NCBI RefSeq assembly: GCF_046156265.1
Contig: NZ_JAWDIR010000022.1
Coordinates: forward strand, 62,001-126,000
Reading direction: 5' to 3'
Source of the DNA: CAMDHY01 sp046156265
Lineage (GTDB): Bacteria; Pseudomonadota; Alphaproteobacteria; Rhizobiales; Segnochrobactraceae
DNA length: 64,000 nt
In this document: piece by piece, positions 52,090-60,820 of the stretch
Numbering within the stretch: the first letter of the stretch is position 1
Layout: each line of letters begins with the position of its first letter
Translations under genes and position numbers: made by a program
Notes under the pieces: generated by a model
Database searches by the model: none
What the model saw: only the letters and a program-made list of their open reading frames with translations
Told to the model about the DNA's origin: nothing

Positions 52090-52107
52090 AAAAAACGTCG
52101 GGCGGAA

Positions 52108-52944
52108 ATGCGGTTCAGTCTGTGCAATGAGGTGCTGCGGGAGTGGCCGTTCGAGCGGCAGTGCGCCTATGCGGCCGCGCTGGGCTACGCCGGCCTCGAA
52201 GTGGCGCCGTTCACGCTCGCCGATGATCCGACCCGCATTTCCGATCGTGAGGCGGCGCGCCTGAAGGCGGTGGCGAGCGACCACGGCCTCGTCGTCACCG
52301 GGCTGCACTGGCTGCTCGTTGCCCCCGCCGGGCTCTCCATCACCGATCCCGATCCGACCGTCGGCAGCCGCACCCGCGACGTCCTGCTGGCGCTGGTCGA
52401 ACTGTGCGCGACGCTCGGCGGCACCGTGCTGGTGCACGGCTCGCCCAAGCAGCGCGTGCTGCCGGAAAACGGCGCAGACCGGGCCCGCGCCACAGCGCTG
52501 GCACACTTCGCGGCGGCCGGCGAAGCGGCTACCGCCGCCGGTGTCACCTACTGCATCGAGCCGCTCTCCCCCGAGGAGACCGGCTTCATCAACACCGTCG
52601 CCGAGGCGGCGGCGCTGGTGGAGGCGGCCGGCACGCCCGGCCTCGCCACCATGCTCGACACCGCCGCGGCGGCGGCGAGCGAGGTGGAGCCGGCCTCCGC
52701 CGTGCTCGATCGCTGGCTGCCGACGGGACGCATCGCCCACATCCAGCTGAACGATCGCAATCGCCGCGGTCCCGGCCAGGGCGGCGACCGCTTCGCCGCC
52801 GTGCTCGCCGCGCTGCGGCGTCACGGCTGGGATCGCCCGGTGGCGATTGAACCGTTCGTTTACTTGCCCGATGCCCCCGCCACGGCCGCCGCCTCGATCG
52901 CCTATCTCCGCGGCGTGCTCGACGGGCTGGAGGCACGGTCGTGA
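52108..52944 (+). CDS. Sugar phosphate isomerase/epimerase (xylose-isomerase-like TIM barrel)
   Basis: AP-endonuclease-2/xylose-isomerase-like barrel of 278 residues. Features include RFSLCNEVLREWPFERQCAY at the start, YAGLEVAPFTLADD, VVTGLHWLL and metal-site candidates in CIEPLSPEETGF, LDTAAAAA and HIQLNDRNRRGPGQGGD. It probably isomerises or epimerises a sugar or keto-sugar acid; the substrate is unknown. It is the first gene of a tightly packed operon and overlaps the next gene (GTGA). A clear promoter and palindrome precede it. Confidence 0.87.
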   Translation: MRFSLCNEVLREWPFERQCAYAAALGYAGLEVAPFTLADDPTRISDREAARLKAVASDHGLVVTGLHWLLVAPAGLSITDPDPTVGSRTRDVLLALVELCATLGGTVLVHGSPKQRVLPENGADRARATALAHFAAAGEAATAAGVTYCIEPLSPEETGFINTVAEAAALVEAAGTPGLATMLDTAAAAASEVEPASAVLDRWLPTGRIAHIQLNDRNRRGPGQGGDRFAAVLAALRRHGWDRPVAIEPFVYLPDAPATAAASIAYLRGVLDGLEARS

Positions 52945-54371
52945 GCGCGCCGCGCGTCATTGTCGAAGCCGCCGAGGCATTCGAGCGCGACACGACGCTG
53001 CGGCTGCCGTTCCGCTTCGGCGTCGTGACGCTGCGCGAGGCGCCGCAGGCGTTCGTGCGGGCGACGGTGGCGCTGCCGGAGGGCCGCCGCGCCACCGGCG
53101 TCGCCGCCGAGCTGATGGTGCCGAAGTGGTTCGACAAGCGGCCGGCGCTGAGCGAGGCCGACACCGTCGACCAGCTGCGCCGCTCGCTCGCCGCCGCCCG
53201 CGATGTGGCTACGACGAGCGTCGCCAACACCGTCGCCGGCCACACCGCCCGGCTGGAGCGCGAGCTCGCAGACCGGCTGCCGGACGAGCCGGGGCTGGTG
53301 CAGGGCTTCGGCCCGGCACTGGTGTCGCGCGCGATCACCGACGCGCTCTGCCGGCTGCTGGACGTCTCCTTCTATGAGGCCATCCGCACCGACGCTGTCG
53401 GCCTCGCCGCCGGGCCGCTGCCGGACGACCTGGCCGGCTTCGATCTGCCCGTGTTCCTGGCGTCGCTCGCCCCCGGGACCTCCATCGCCGCCCGCCATAC
53501 CGTCGGCATGGTCGACGCACTGACCGAGGCGGAGGTGGGCGAGCGGGTCGGCGACGGCCTGCCGGAAAGCCTGGAAGCGGCGATCGCCACCTATGGGCTC
53601 ACCTGGTTCAAGCTGAAGCTCGGCGGCAATGCGGATGCCGACATCGACCGGCTGGTGCGCATCGCCGCCGTCCTCGACCGGCTGCCGGACTATCGGGCGA
53701 CGCTCGACGGCAACGAGCAGTTCGCCGACGCTGCCGCCGCGGCGGCCCTGCTCGAGCGTATCGAGGCCGAGCCGCGGCTCGCCCGGCTGCGGGCCTCGGT
53801 GCTCTATCTCGAGCAGCCGATCCATCGCGCCGCGGCGCTGGCCGAGCCGCTCGGCGCGCTCGGCACCCGCATCCCCGTCATCATCGACGAGAGCGACGCG
53901 GATCTGTCGAGCTTCGCCACGGCGCGCGGGCTCGGTTACCGCGGCGTCTCCTCGAAGACCTGCAAGGGCGTGTTCCGCGCCATCCTCAATGCCGCCCGCT
54001 GCCGGCACTGGGCCAGCGGACCCTACGTGCTGTCGGGTGAGGACCTGACCTCGCAGGCCGGCGTGTCGGTGCAGCAGGACCTGGCGCTGGTCGCCCTGCT
54101 CGGCCTCGAGCACGTCGAGCGCAACGGCCACCACTATGTCGACGGCATGGCCGGCGCCGGCGCCGCCGAGATGGACGGCTTCGCCCGCGCCCATCCCGAC
54201 CTCTACCGCCGCGACGAACGCGGCCTGCACCTCAAGATCACCGCGGGACGCATCGCGCTCGGCTCACTCGCCTGTCCGGGCTTTGCGACGGGCGCCGAGC
54301 CGGACTTTGCGTCGATGCACCCGCTCCGCACACCGAACAGACGGTCGCCCGCGACCGCACAGCAAGGATAG
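52941..54371 (+). CDS. Enolase-superfamily (mandelate racemase/muconate lactonising-like) protein
   Basis: Protein of 476 residues with an N-terminal capping domain and a C-terminal modified TIM barrel. Candidate catalytic and metal residues appear in order: WFKLKLGGN (Lys of the KxK type), ATLDGNEQF (Asp), YLEQPIHR (Glu), IIDESDAD (Asp/Glu) and SSKTCKG (Lys). That supports acid/base chemistry next to a carboxylate, such as sugar-acid dehydration or epimerisation; the substrate is not evident. It starts at a GTG overlapping the previous stop. The C-terminal 20 residues are low complexity. The next gene follows after 6 nt. Confidence 0.82.
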   Translation: MSAPRVIVEAAEAFERDTTLRLPFRFGVVTLREAPQAFVRATVALPEGRRATGVAAELMVPKWFDKRPALSEADTVDQLRRSLAAARDVATTSVANTVAGHTARLERELADRLPDEPGLVQGFGPALVSRAITDALCRLLDVSFYEAIRTDAVGLAAGPLPDDLAGFDLPVFLASLAPGTSIAARHTVGMVDALTEAEVGERVGDGLPESLEAAIATYGLTWFKLKLGGNADADIDRLVRIAAVLDRLPDYRATLDGNEQFADAAAAAALLERIEAEPRLARLRASVLYLEQPIHRAAALAEPLGALGTRIPVIIDESDADLSSFATARGLGYRGVSSKTCKGVFRAILNAARCRHWASGPYVLSGEDLTSQAGVSVQQDLALVALLGLEHVERNGHHYVDGMAGAGAAEMDGFARAHPDLYRRDERGLHLKITAGRIALGSLACPGFATGAEPDFASMHPLRTPNRRSPATAQQG

Positions 54372-54377
54372 CAACCG

Positions 54378-55529
54378 ATGGCGACGCGTAGGATCGGCGT
54401 GATCATGAACGGCGTGACCGGCCGGATGGGGATGAACCAGCACCTCATCCGCTCGATCGCGGCGATCCGGCAGGAGGGCGGCGTCGCCCTCGCCAACGGC
54501 GACCGGCTGATGCCCGACCCGATCCTCGTCGGCCGCAACGCCGACAAGATCGAGGCGCTGGCGAAGAAGTGGAACGTCGACCGCTGGACGACCGACCTCG
54601 ACGCGGCGCTGGCCGACCCGAAGGACGAGATCTTCTTTGACGCCGCCTCGACGCAGCTGCGCGCCGGGCTGATCAAAAAGGCCGTCGCCGCAGGCAAGCA
54701 CGTCTACACCGAGAAGCCGATCGCCGAGACGCTCGCCGACGCCCTCGACATCGCCCGCACCGCGGAAGCGGCCGGCGTGAAGAACGGCGCCGTGCAGGAC
54801 AAGCTGTGGCTGCCCGGCCTCTTGAAGCTGAAGAAGCTGATCGATGGCGGCTTCTTCGGCCGCATCCTCTCCGCCCGCATCGACTTCGGCTACTGGGTGT
54901 TCGAGGGCGACTGGGTGACGGCCCAGCGGCCCTCCTGGAACTACCGCAAGCAGGATGGCGGCGGCATCATCCTCGATATGATGTGCCACTGGCGCTACGT
55001 CGTCGACAACCTGTTCGGAAACCCGACCTCGCTCACCTGCCTCGGCGTCACCCATATCCCTGACCGTTGGGACGAAAAGGGCGAGCGCTACGACGCCACC
55101 GCCGACGACGCGGCCTACGCGATCGTCACCCTCGACAACGGCGCGGTGGTGCAGATCAATTCGAGCTGGTGCACCCGCGTGCGCCGCGACGACCTCGTGA
55201 CCTTCCACGTCGACGGCACGCTCGGCTCGGCGGTGGCGACCCTCACCGACTGCCGCATCCAGCCTCGCGCTGCGACGCCGAAGCCGGTCTGGAACCCCGA
55301 CCAGAAGCAGACCCACGACTTCTTCGACGACTGGCAGCTCGTGCCAGACCGCGAGCCGATGGAGAACGCCTTCAAGGCGCAGTGGGTGCTGTTCCTCAAG
55401 CACGTCGCCGAGGACGGGCCGTTCCCGTGGACGCTGCGCGAGGCGGCGAAGGGCGTGCAGTTCGCCGAGCTTGCGCTGCAGAGCTGGGCCGAGCGCCGCT
55501 TCGTCGACGTGCCGAAGCTGGAGGGCTGA
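54378..55529 (+). CDS. Gfo/Idh/MocA-family oxidoreductase
   Basis: NAD(P)-dependent sugar or sugar-acid dehydrogenase of 383 residues. The N-terminal Rossmann region reads RIGVIMNGVTGRMGMNQHLI, an unusual G-rich loop for this family. The EKP motif is present in HVYTEKPIAETL, and the C-terminal domain contains GGGIILDMMCHWRYVVDNLF with the conserved Asp/His. It oxidises a hydroxyl of the pathway substrate; identity unknown. It is cotranscribed with its neighbours, with 3 nt before the DUF993 gene. Confidence 0.88.
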   Translation: MATRRIGVIMNGVTGRMGMNQHLIRSIAAIRQEGGVALANGDRLMPDPILVGRNADKIEALAKKWNVDRWTTDLDAALADPKDEIFFDAASTQLRAGLIKKAVAAGKHVYTEKPIAETLADALDIARTAEAAGVKNGAVQDKLWLPGLLKLKKLIDGGFFGRILSARIDFGYWVFEGDWVTAQRPSWNYRKQDGGGIILDMMCHWRYVVDNLFGNPTSLTCLGVTHIPDRWDEKGERYDATADDAAYAIVTLDNGAVVQINSSWCTRVRRDDLVTFHVDGTLGSAVATLTDCRIQPRAATPKPVWNPDQKQTHDFFDDWQLVPDREPMENAFKAQWVLFLKHVAEDGPFPWTLREAAKGVQFAELALQSWAERRFVDVPKLEG

Positions 55530-55532
55530 GGC

Positions 55533-56696
55533 ATGGCGAGCGTCGTTCTTCCGCGCGCCAGCGGCGGCACCGAGCGCTTCGAGCTGCGGGCGCCGATCGC
55601 CTTCGAGATGCCCAAGGGCGGCGCCCTCAACCGCGTCGCCTATGCGGCGGCGCACGTCGTCGCCGACCCCTTCGCCGACGTCGACCCGTGGCTGACGGCC
55701 GCTGTCGACTGGGACCGCACCATCGCCTTCCGGCAGCATCTGTGGCGGCACGGCTTCGGCGTCGCCGAGGCGATGGACACGGCGCAGCGCGGCATGGGCC
55801 TCGACTGGCCGACCAGCCTGGAACTGATCCGCCGCTCCCTCGATGCGGCGAAGGACGTGCCCGGCGCCGTCGTCGCCAGCGGCTGCGGCACCGACCAGTT
55901 GCCGGCCTCCGAGGTGCGCTCGATCAATGACGTCATCGCCGCCTACGAGGCGCAGGCGGAGGCGATCGAGGGGCTGGGCGGCAGACTGATCCTGATGGCG
56001 AGCCGGGCTCTGGCGGCGAACGCCCGGTCGCCGGACGACTATGCCGCCGTCTACGGCCGCATCCTCTCCCAGGTGAAGGAGCCGGTGATCCTGCACTGGC
56101 TCGGCGACATGTTCGACCCGGCGCTGTCGGGCTACTGGGGCCACGCCGACCTCGACAAGGCGATGGACGTCTGCCTCCAGGTCATCGCCGCGAACGCCGA
56201 CAAGGTCGACGGCATCAAGATCTCGCTCCTCGACGACGCCAAGGAGGTGGCGATGCGCCGCCGGCTGCCGGCGGGCGTCAAGATGTACACGGGCGACGAC
56301 TTCAACTTCCCGGACCTGATCGCGGGCGACGAGCACGGCTACAGCCACGCCCTGCTCGGCATCTTCGACGCCATCGCACCGGCGGCCGCCGCCGCCCTGG
56401 TGGCGCTCTCGGAGGACCGTCGCGACGACTACGACCGGCTGCTCGCGCCGACGGTGCCGCTGTCGCGCCACGTCTTCAAGGCGCCGACGCGCTTCTACAA
56501 GACCGGCGTCGTCTTCATGGCCTACCTCAACGGCCACCAGGACCACTTCACGATGATCGGTGGCCAGGAGAGCACCCGCTCGACGGTGCATCTGGCCGAG
56601 TTGTTCCGCCTCGCCGACGCAGCGGGCCTGCTCGCCGATCCGGAGCTGGCGGCGAAGCGGATGGCCCTCGTCATGGGCGTGCGGGGCGTCGCATGA
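55533..56696 (+). CDS. DUF993 family protein (aldolase-like barrel)
   Basis: Protein of 387 residues of the DUF993 family, distantly like dihydrodipicolinate-synthase aldolases. Conserved stretches include MGLDWPTSLELIRRSL, PGAVVASGCGTDQL, EPVILHWLGDMFDPAL, a candidate Schiff-base lysine in DGIKISLLDD and the GDDFNFPDLI block. Such genes repeatedly neighbour Gfo/Idh and xylose-isomerase-like genes in rhizobial catabolic operons. A retro-aldol or dehydratase step is inferred. Its stop overlaps the next ATG (ATGA). Confidence 0.85.
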   Translation: MASVVLPRASGGTERFELRAPIAFEMPKGGALNRVAYAAAHVVADPFADVDPWLTAAVDWDRTIAFRQHLWRHGFGVAEAMDTAQRGMGLDWPTSLELIRRSLDAAKDVPGAVVASGCGTDQLPASEVRSINDVIAAYEAQAEAIEGLGGRLILMASRALAANARSPDDYAAVYGRILSQVKEPVILHWLGDMFDPALSGYWGHADLDKAMDVCLQVIAANADKVDGIKISLLDDAKEVAMRRRLPAGVKMYTGDDFNFPDLIAGDEHGYSHALLGIFDAIAPAAAAALVALSEDRRDDYDRLLAPTVPLSRHVFKAPTRFYKTGVVFMAYLNGHQDHFTMIGGQESTRSTVHLAELFRLADAAGLLADPELAAKRMALVMGVRGVA

Positions 56697-57532
56697 CGGC
56701 GCGCCCGCTCAGCGACCACGCGCGGCTGTCGATCAACGACGCCACCACCAAGGTGCAGTGGACGCTGGAAGAAGAGATCGCCGGCTATTCGGCGCTTGGC
56801 GTCCACGGCATCTCGATCTGGCGCGACAAGCTCGCCGCCTGCGGCGTCGCCAAGGCGGCGCGGATGCTGGCCGAGCACGGCATGACGGTGACCGGCCTCT
56901 GCCGCGGCGGCATGTTCCCGTCCGACACGGCCGCCGGCCGGCAGGCGGCGATCGACGACAACCGCCGCGCCATCGACGACGCCGCTACGATCGGGGCCGC
57001 GTGCCTGGTGCTCGTCGTCGGCGGGCTGCCGCAGGGCTCGAAGGACATCGGCGCCGCGCGCGGCATGGTCCACGACGGCATCGCCGCGGTGCTCGAGCAC
57101 GCACGGGCCGCCAGGGTGCCGCTCGCCATCGAGCCGCTGCATCCGATGTACGCCGCCGACCGCGCCTGCGTGAACACGATGGGCCAGGCGAACGACCTCT
57201 GCGACGCCCTCGGCCCCGGCCTCGGTATCGCGCTCGACGTCTATCACGTCTGGTGGGACCCGGATCTCGAGCGCGAGATCGCCCGCGCCGGCAAGGAGCG
57301 CCTGCTCGCCTTCCACATCTGCGACTGGCTGGTGCCGACGCGCGACCTGCTGCTCGACCGCGGCATGATGGGCGACGGCGTCATCGACATCCCCCAAATC
57401 CGTGGCTGGGCGGAGGAGGCCGGCTACGACGGCTTCCACGAGGTCGAGATCTTCTCCTCGGAGAACTGGTGGAAGCGGCCGGCCGAGGAGGTCGTGGCCG
57501 TCTGCAAGGAGCGCTACCTGACGGCCGTCTGA
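56693..57532 (+). CDS. Sugar phosphate isomerase/epimerase (second paralogue-type)
   Basis: Xylose-isomerase-like TIM barrel of 279 residues, distinct in sequence from the first gene of the operon. Signatures: SINDATTKVQWTLEEEI, GISIWRDKLA, the metal-site glutamate in LAIEPLHPMYAAD, ALDVYHVWWDPDLE, FHICDWLVPT and HEVEIFSSENWW. The His/Asp/Glu ligands expected for divalent metal are present. It likely isomerises a pathway intermediate. It closes the first transcription unit, 141 nt before tctC. Confidence 0.88.
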   Translation: MTARPLSDHARLSINDATTKVQWTLEEEIAGYSALGVHGISIWRDKLAACGVAKAARMLAEHGMTVTGLCRGGMFPSDTAAGRQAAIDDNRRAIDDAATIGAACLVLVVGGLPQGSKDIGAARGMVHDGIAAVLEHARAARVPLAIEPLHPMYAADRACVNTMGQANDLCDALGPGLGIALDVYHVWWDPDLEREIARAGKERLLAFHICDWLVPTRDLLLDRGMMGDGVIDIPQIRGWAEEAGYDGFHEVEIFSSENWWKRPAEEVVAVCKERYLTAV

Positions 57533-57570
57533 GGGACGGCCATGCTGCCGGCGAACTGCGCCTGCGGCTG

Positions 57571-57615
57571 AACCGGTTCGTTACAAACACCTTGACCGTG
57601 CGGCGATCTCGCCGC
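57571..57615 (+). promoter_or_regulatory. Operator-like motif and palindrome upstream of tctC
   Basis: AACCGGTTCGTTACAAACA (57571-57589) shares AACC-N5-GTTACAAA with the palindromic site at 52076-52092. A TTGACC -35-like box follows at 57592, then the palindrome GCGGCGA-TC-TCGCCGC (57600-57615). Shared control of the catabolic and transporter units is inferred. Confidence 0.5.
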
Positions 57616-57673
57616 AGCCTTGGCGGAAACGCGTGAGTTTTGGCTTCACTCGGAAGAAAATTGGGAGGAACCG

Positions 57674-58702
57674 ATGCGTTCACACAGTGTCTTGATCTCG
57701 GCCGCCGCGGCCGTTCTGCTCGCCGTTGGACCGGCGCTCGCCGACTGGAAGCCGGAGAAGCCGATCAACATCATCGTGCCGTGGGGCGCCGGCGGCTCGA
57801 CCGACCAGATCACCCGCGTCACCGCGCCGATCCTGGAAGAGGCGCTCGGCCAGAGCGTCGTCGTCGTCAACCAGCCGGGCGCCTCGGGCGCGATCGGCAC
57901 CCAAGCGGTGCTCGGCGCTCCGAAGGACGGCTACACCTGGACGGCGAACGCCATCGCCAACAACGCCACCTATGCGGTGACGGGCCTGATCGAGGGCACC
58001 GACATCGACGACTGGCACATCTACCTGTCGGTCGCCAACGTGCCGGTTGTGAGCGTGCCGGTCGACAGCGAGTTCCAGGACTTCGGCCAGCTGCTCGAGG
58101 CCTTCAAGACGCGCGGCGACGACATCACGGTCGCCACCGCCGGCGTCACCTCGTCGGGCGGCACGGCGATCGCGTCGCTGTCGGGCGCGGCCGGCGGCTT
58201 CAAGTACCGCATGGTCACCTATGACGGCGGCAACCCGGCCGTCATCGCCACCGCCTCTGGCGAGGCGATGGTGACGACGCAGCTCGCCGTCGAACAGGCC
58301 GAGATGATCCGCGGCAAGCGCCTGCGCGCGCTCGCGGTTCTGGGCTCCGACCCGCTGGTGCTGGAAGGCGTCGACCCGATCCCGCCGGTGACGCAGTGGC
58401 TGCCGGACATGCCGGTGGCGCCGGACTATTTCGGCATCTTCATCCCCGCCGGCGTGCCCGACGAGGTGATCGCCACGATGGACAAGATCTGGGCGGAGAA
58501 GGTCTCGAACTCGCAGGCGATCAAGGACTACGCCGCCAAGCAGGGCGCGGTCTTCGCCCCCTCGCACGGCGCGGAAGCCCGCGCCAAGGCGATGCCGATC
58601 GTGATCGAGGAGGCGTGTGGCCGCGTCGAGCGCAACGAGGCGCAGGTCGATCCGAAGACCATCGGCATCGACTGCGCGACGCACACCGAGATCAAGAACT
58701 GA
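57674..58702 (+). CDS. tctC: Tripartite tricarboxylate transporter substrate-binding protein
   Basis: Periplasmic receptor of the TctC (Bug) family, 342 residues. A signal peptide (about 1-23, AAAAVLLAVGPALA before DWKPEKP) is clear. The mature protein shows the family core PINIIVPWGAGGSTDQITR, VVNQPGASGAIGTQAVL and YDGGNPAVIATASGE. It binds an organic acid and delivers it to TctAB. GGGAGGAA stands immediately upstream of the chosen ATG; an in-frame TTG/ATG extension is unlikely. Proximity to sugar-acid-type enzymes suggests that the ligand is a carboxylated sugar derivative. Confidence 0.93.
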   Translation: MRSHSVLISAAAAVLLAVGPALADWKPEKPINIIVPWGAGGSTDQITRVTAPILEEALGQSVVVVNQPGASGAIGTQAVLGAPKDGYTWTANAIANNATYAVTGLIEGTDIDDWHIYLSVANVPVVSVPVDSEFQDFGQLLEAFKTRGDDITVATAGVTSSGGTAIASLSGAAGGFKYRMVTYDGGNPAVIATASGEAMVTTQLAVEQAEMIRGKRLRALAVLGSDPLVLEGVDPIPPVTQWLPDMPVAPDYFGIFIPAGVPDEVIATMDKIWAEKVSNSQAIKDYAAKQGAVFAPSHGAEARAKAMPIVIEEACGRVERNEAQVDPKTIGIDCATHTEIKN

Positions 58703-58739
58703 GTCTGAACTGAGCTGAGCCGCAACGGCTCGCCCTGCG

Positions 58740-58762
58740 CCCGGCCCGCCTCGCGGGCCGGG
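58740..58762 (+). terminator. Hairpin between tctC and tctB
   Basis: CCCGGCCCGC (58740-58749) and GCGGGCCGGG (58753-58762) form a perfect 10-bp stem with the loop CTC, 38 nt past the tctC stop. Without a T run it is likely a partial terminator or mRNA stabiliser that favours the binding protein. Confidence 0.65.
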
Positions 58763-58779
58763 CCGATCGGGACTGATCC

Positions 58780-59268
58780 ATGACATCTTCGATGACCCGT
58801 GCCGACCGCATCACCGCGGTCGTCTTCATCATCGCCGGCGCCGCCGTCACCTGGGGATCGTGGATCATGCCGCGGCTGGAAAACCGCGGCGTGCATCCCT
58901 CCAGTGTGCCGGGCCTGGTGCCGGGCATCCTCGGCGTCGCGCTGGTGCTGTGCGGCATCCTGCTCGCGGTGCGCCGCCATCAGGCGGTCGCGGAAGACGA
59001 GCCGGTGCTGCGCGGCTTCGAGGCGAAGCGCCTCGCCGTCGTGCTGCTTCTGACGCTCGGCTTCACCTTCGGGCTGGTCGGCACCGTGCCGTTCTGGCTG
59101 GCGACGGCGATCTTCGTCTTCGCCTTCATCGTCGTCTTCGACTGCCTCGTCACCGAGGCGCCGAAGCCTCTGGTGCGCACGCTCGTGCTCGCGGCCATCG
59201 TCGCGGTGGCGGCCGGCGCGATCGTCACCCTCGTCTTCGAGAAGGGCTTCCTCGTCCGCCTCCCGTGA
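58780..59268 (+). CDS. tctB: Tripartite tricarboxylate transporter small membrane subunit
   Basis: Membrane protein of 162 residues with about four helices (ITAVVFIIAGAAVTWGSWI, LVPGILGVALVLCGILLAV, LAVVLLLTLGFTFGLVGTV and a C-terminal pair). The poorly conserved family fits by size, topology and position between tctC and tctA. It supports the large subunit in proton- or sodium-coupled uptake. It starts 77 nt after tctC, past a hairpin, and 28 nt before tctA. Confidence 0.85.
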   Translation: MTSSMTRADRITAVVFIIAGAAVTWGSWIMPRLENRGVHPSSVPGLVPGILGVALVLCGILLAVRRHQAVAEDEPVLRGFEAKRLAVVLLLTLGFTFGLVGTVPFWLATAIFVFAFIVVFDCLVTEAPKPLVRTLVLAAIVAVAAGAIVTLVFEKGFLVRLP

Positions 59269-59296
59269 GGCTTCGACGAGCGGACCGGGAAAACCG

Positions 59297-60820
59297 ATGC
59301 TGGACGGACTTGCACACCTGGGCCAGGGGATCGTCGGGATCCTTACGCTGGAATCCCTTCTCAACGTCGCCTGGTCGACGCTGCTCGGCATCATCGTCGG
59401 CGCGCTGCCCGGCCTGACGGCGACGATGGGCGTCGCGCTCCTCGTCACCCTCACCTACAAGATGGACCCGAACCAGGCGATCCTCTGCCTGCTCTGCCTC
59501 TATGTCGGCGCGATCTATGGCGGCAGCCGCAGCGCCATCCTGATCAACATCCCCGGCACGCCGGCGAGTGCGGCCACCACGCTCGACGGCTTCCCGCTCG
59601 CCCTGCAGGGGCGCGCCGGCTACGCCATGGGCGTCGCCACGACGAGCTCGGCGCTCGGCACCGTCGTCGGCATCGTCCTGCTCGCCGCGGTCGCCCCCGC
59701 GCTGGCGGAGCTCGCGCTGCGCTTCGGCTCCTACGAGTTCTTCTGGCTCGCCGTCTTCGGCGTCGTCATCTCCGGCCAGCTGACCTCCCTCGATGACCCG
59801 CTGAAGGGCTACATCGCCGGCATCCTCGGCCTGCTCATCGCCATGGTCGGCATGGAGGGCATCCATGCCTACCAGCGCTTCACCTTCGGCATCTCCGAGC
59901 TCGGCGCCGGCATCGACCTCATCCCGGCGATGGTCGGCGCCTTCGGCTTCGCCGAGATCCTCAACGTCATGAAGGAGAAGCTGGGCGCCAAGCCCATCAC
60001 CACCTCCGACCGGGTGATCCCGCGCTTTGCCGACGTCTGGCAGTACAAGCGGACGATCGTCCGCTCCGGCATCATCGGAACGATCGTCGGCATCATCCCG
60101 GGCGTCGGCGAGGACATCGGCGCCTGGGCCTCCTATGCGGCGGCGCGACGCGCCAGCAAGGAGAAGGAGCTGTTCGGCAAGGGCTCCGTCGAAGGGCTGA
60201 CGGCGGCGGAGACCGGCAACAGCGCCGTGGTGCCCGGCGCCCTGATCCCGGCGCTGACGCTCGCCATCCCCGGCTCCGCTCCGGCCGCCGTGCTGATCGC
60301 GGCCCTGTTCATCCACGGCGTCCGGCCCGGCCCGATGCTGATGATCGAGAACCCGACCTTCGTCTACGAGGTGGTGGCGATCCTGCTGCTCGCGACGGTA
60401 GCGATCCTGGTCTACGGCCTGTCGCTGACGAAGCTCTTGGTGCGGGTGCTGCTCATCCCGCGCGAAAAGCTGATGCCGGTGATCTACGTGCTCTGCGTCA
60501 TCGGCCCCTACGCCATCACCCAGCGCATGTTCGACGTCTGGGTGATGGTGGCCTTCGGCATCCTCGGCTTCGCGCTCCGGCAGATGAAGTATCCGATGGC
60601 GCCGCTGGTACTCGGCATCATCCTCGGCGACCTGCTCGACACCAACCTCCGCCGCGGCCTCGTCTTGACAAATGGCGACCCCACGCCCTTCTTCACGCGA
60701 CCGATCAGCCTGATCCTCTGCACGGCGACGGTCCTCACCATCCTCTTCAGCATTCCCCTGGTGCAACGCCTTGTCCGACAAGCTCTCGCCGGCCTCCGCC
60801 CCCGTCGTGCCGGCGGCTGA
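59297..60820 (+). CDS. tctA: Tripartite tricarboxylate transporter large membrane subunit
   Basis: Main permease of 507 residues with about twelve helices. The duplicated family motif is seen in GALPGLTATMGVALL and again in GIIPGVGEDIGAWASY, and GGSRSAILINIPGTPAS is highly typical. Near the C terminus YPMAPLVLGIILGDLLDTNLRR is conserved. It performs secondary transport of the substrate captured by TctC. Its 3' end overlaps the TetR-type gene by about 50 nt if that gene starts at TTG 60771. Confidence 0.95.
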   Translation: MLDGLAHLGQGIVGILTLESLLNVAWSTLLGIIVGALPGLTATMGVALLVTLTYKMDPNQAILCLLCLYVGAIYGGSRSAILINIPGTPASAATTLDGFPLALQGRAGYAMGVATTSSALGTVVGIVLLAAVAPALAELALRFGSYEFFWLAVFGVVISGQLTSLDDPLKGYIAGILGLLIAMVGMEGIHAYQRFTFGISELGAGIDLIPAMVGAFGFAEILNVMKEKLGAKPITTSDRVIPRFADVWQYKRTIVRSGIIGTIVGIIPGVGEDIGAWASYAAARRASKEKELFGKGSVEGLTAAETGNSAVVPGALIPALTLAIPGSAPAAVLIAALFIHGVRPGPMLMIENPTFVYEVVAILLLATVAILVYGLSLTKLLVRVLLIPREKLMPVIYVLCVIGPYAITQRMFDVWVMVAFGILGFALRQMKYPMAPLVLGIILGDLLDTNLRRGLVLTNGDPTPFFTRPISLILCTATVLTILFSIPLVQRLVRQALAGLRPRRAGG

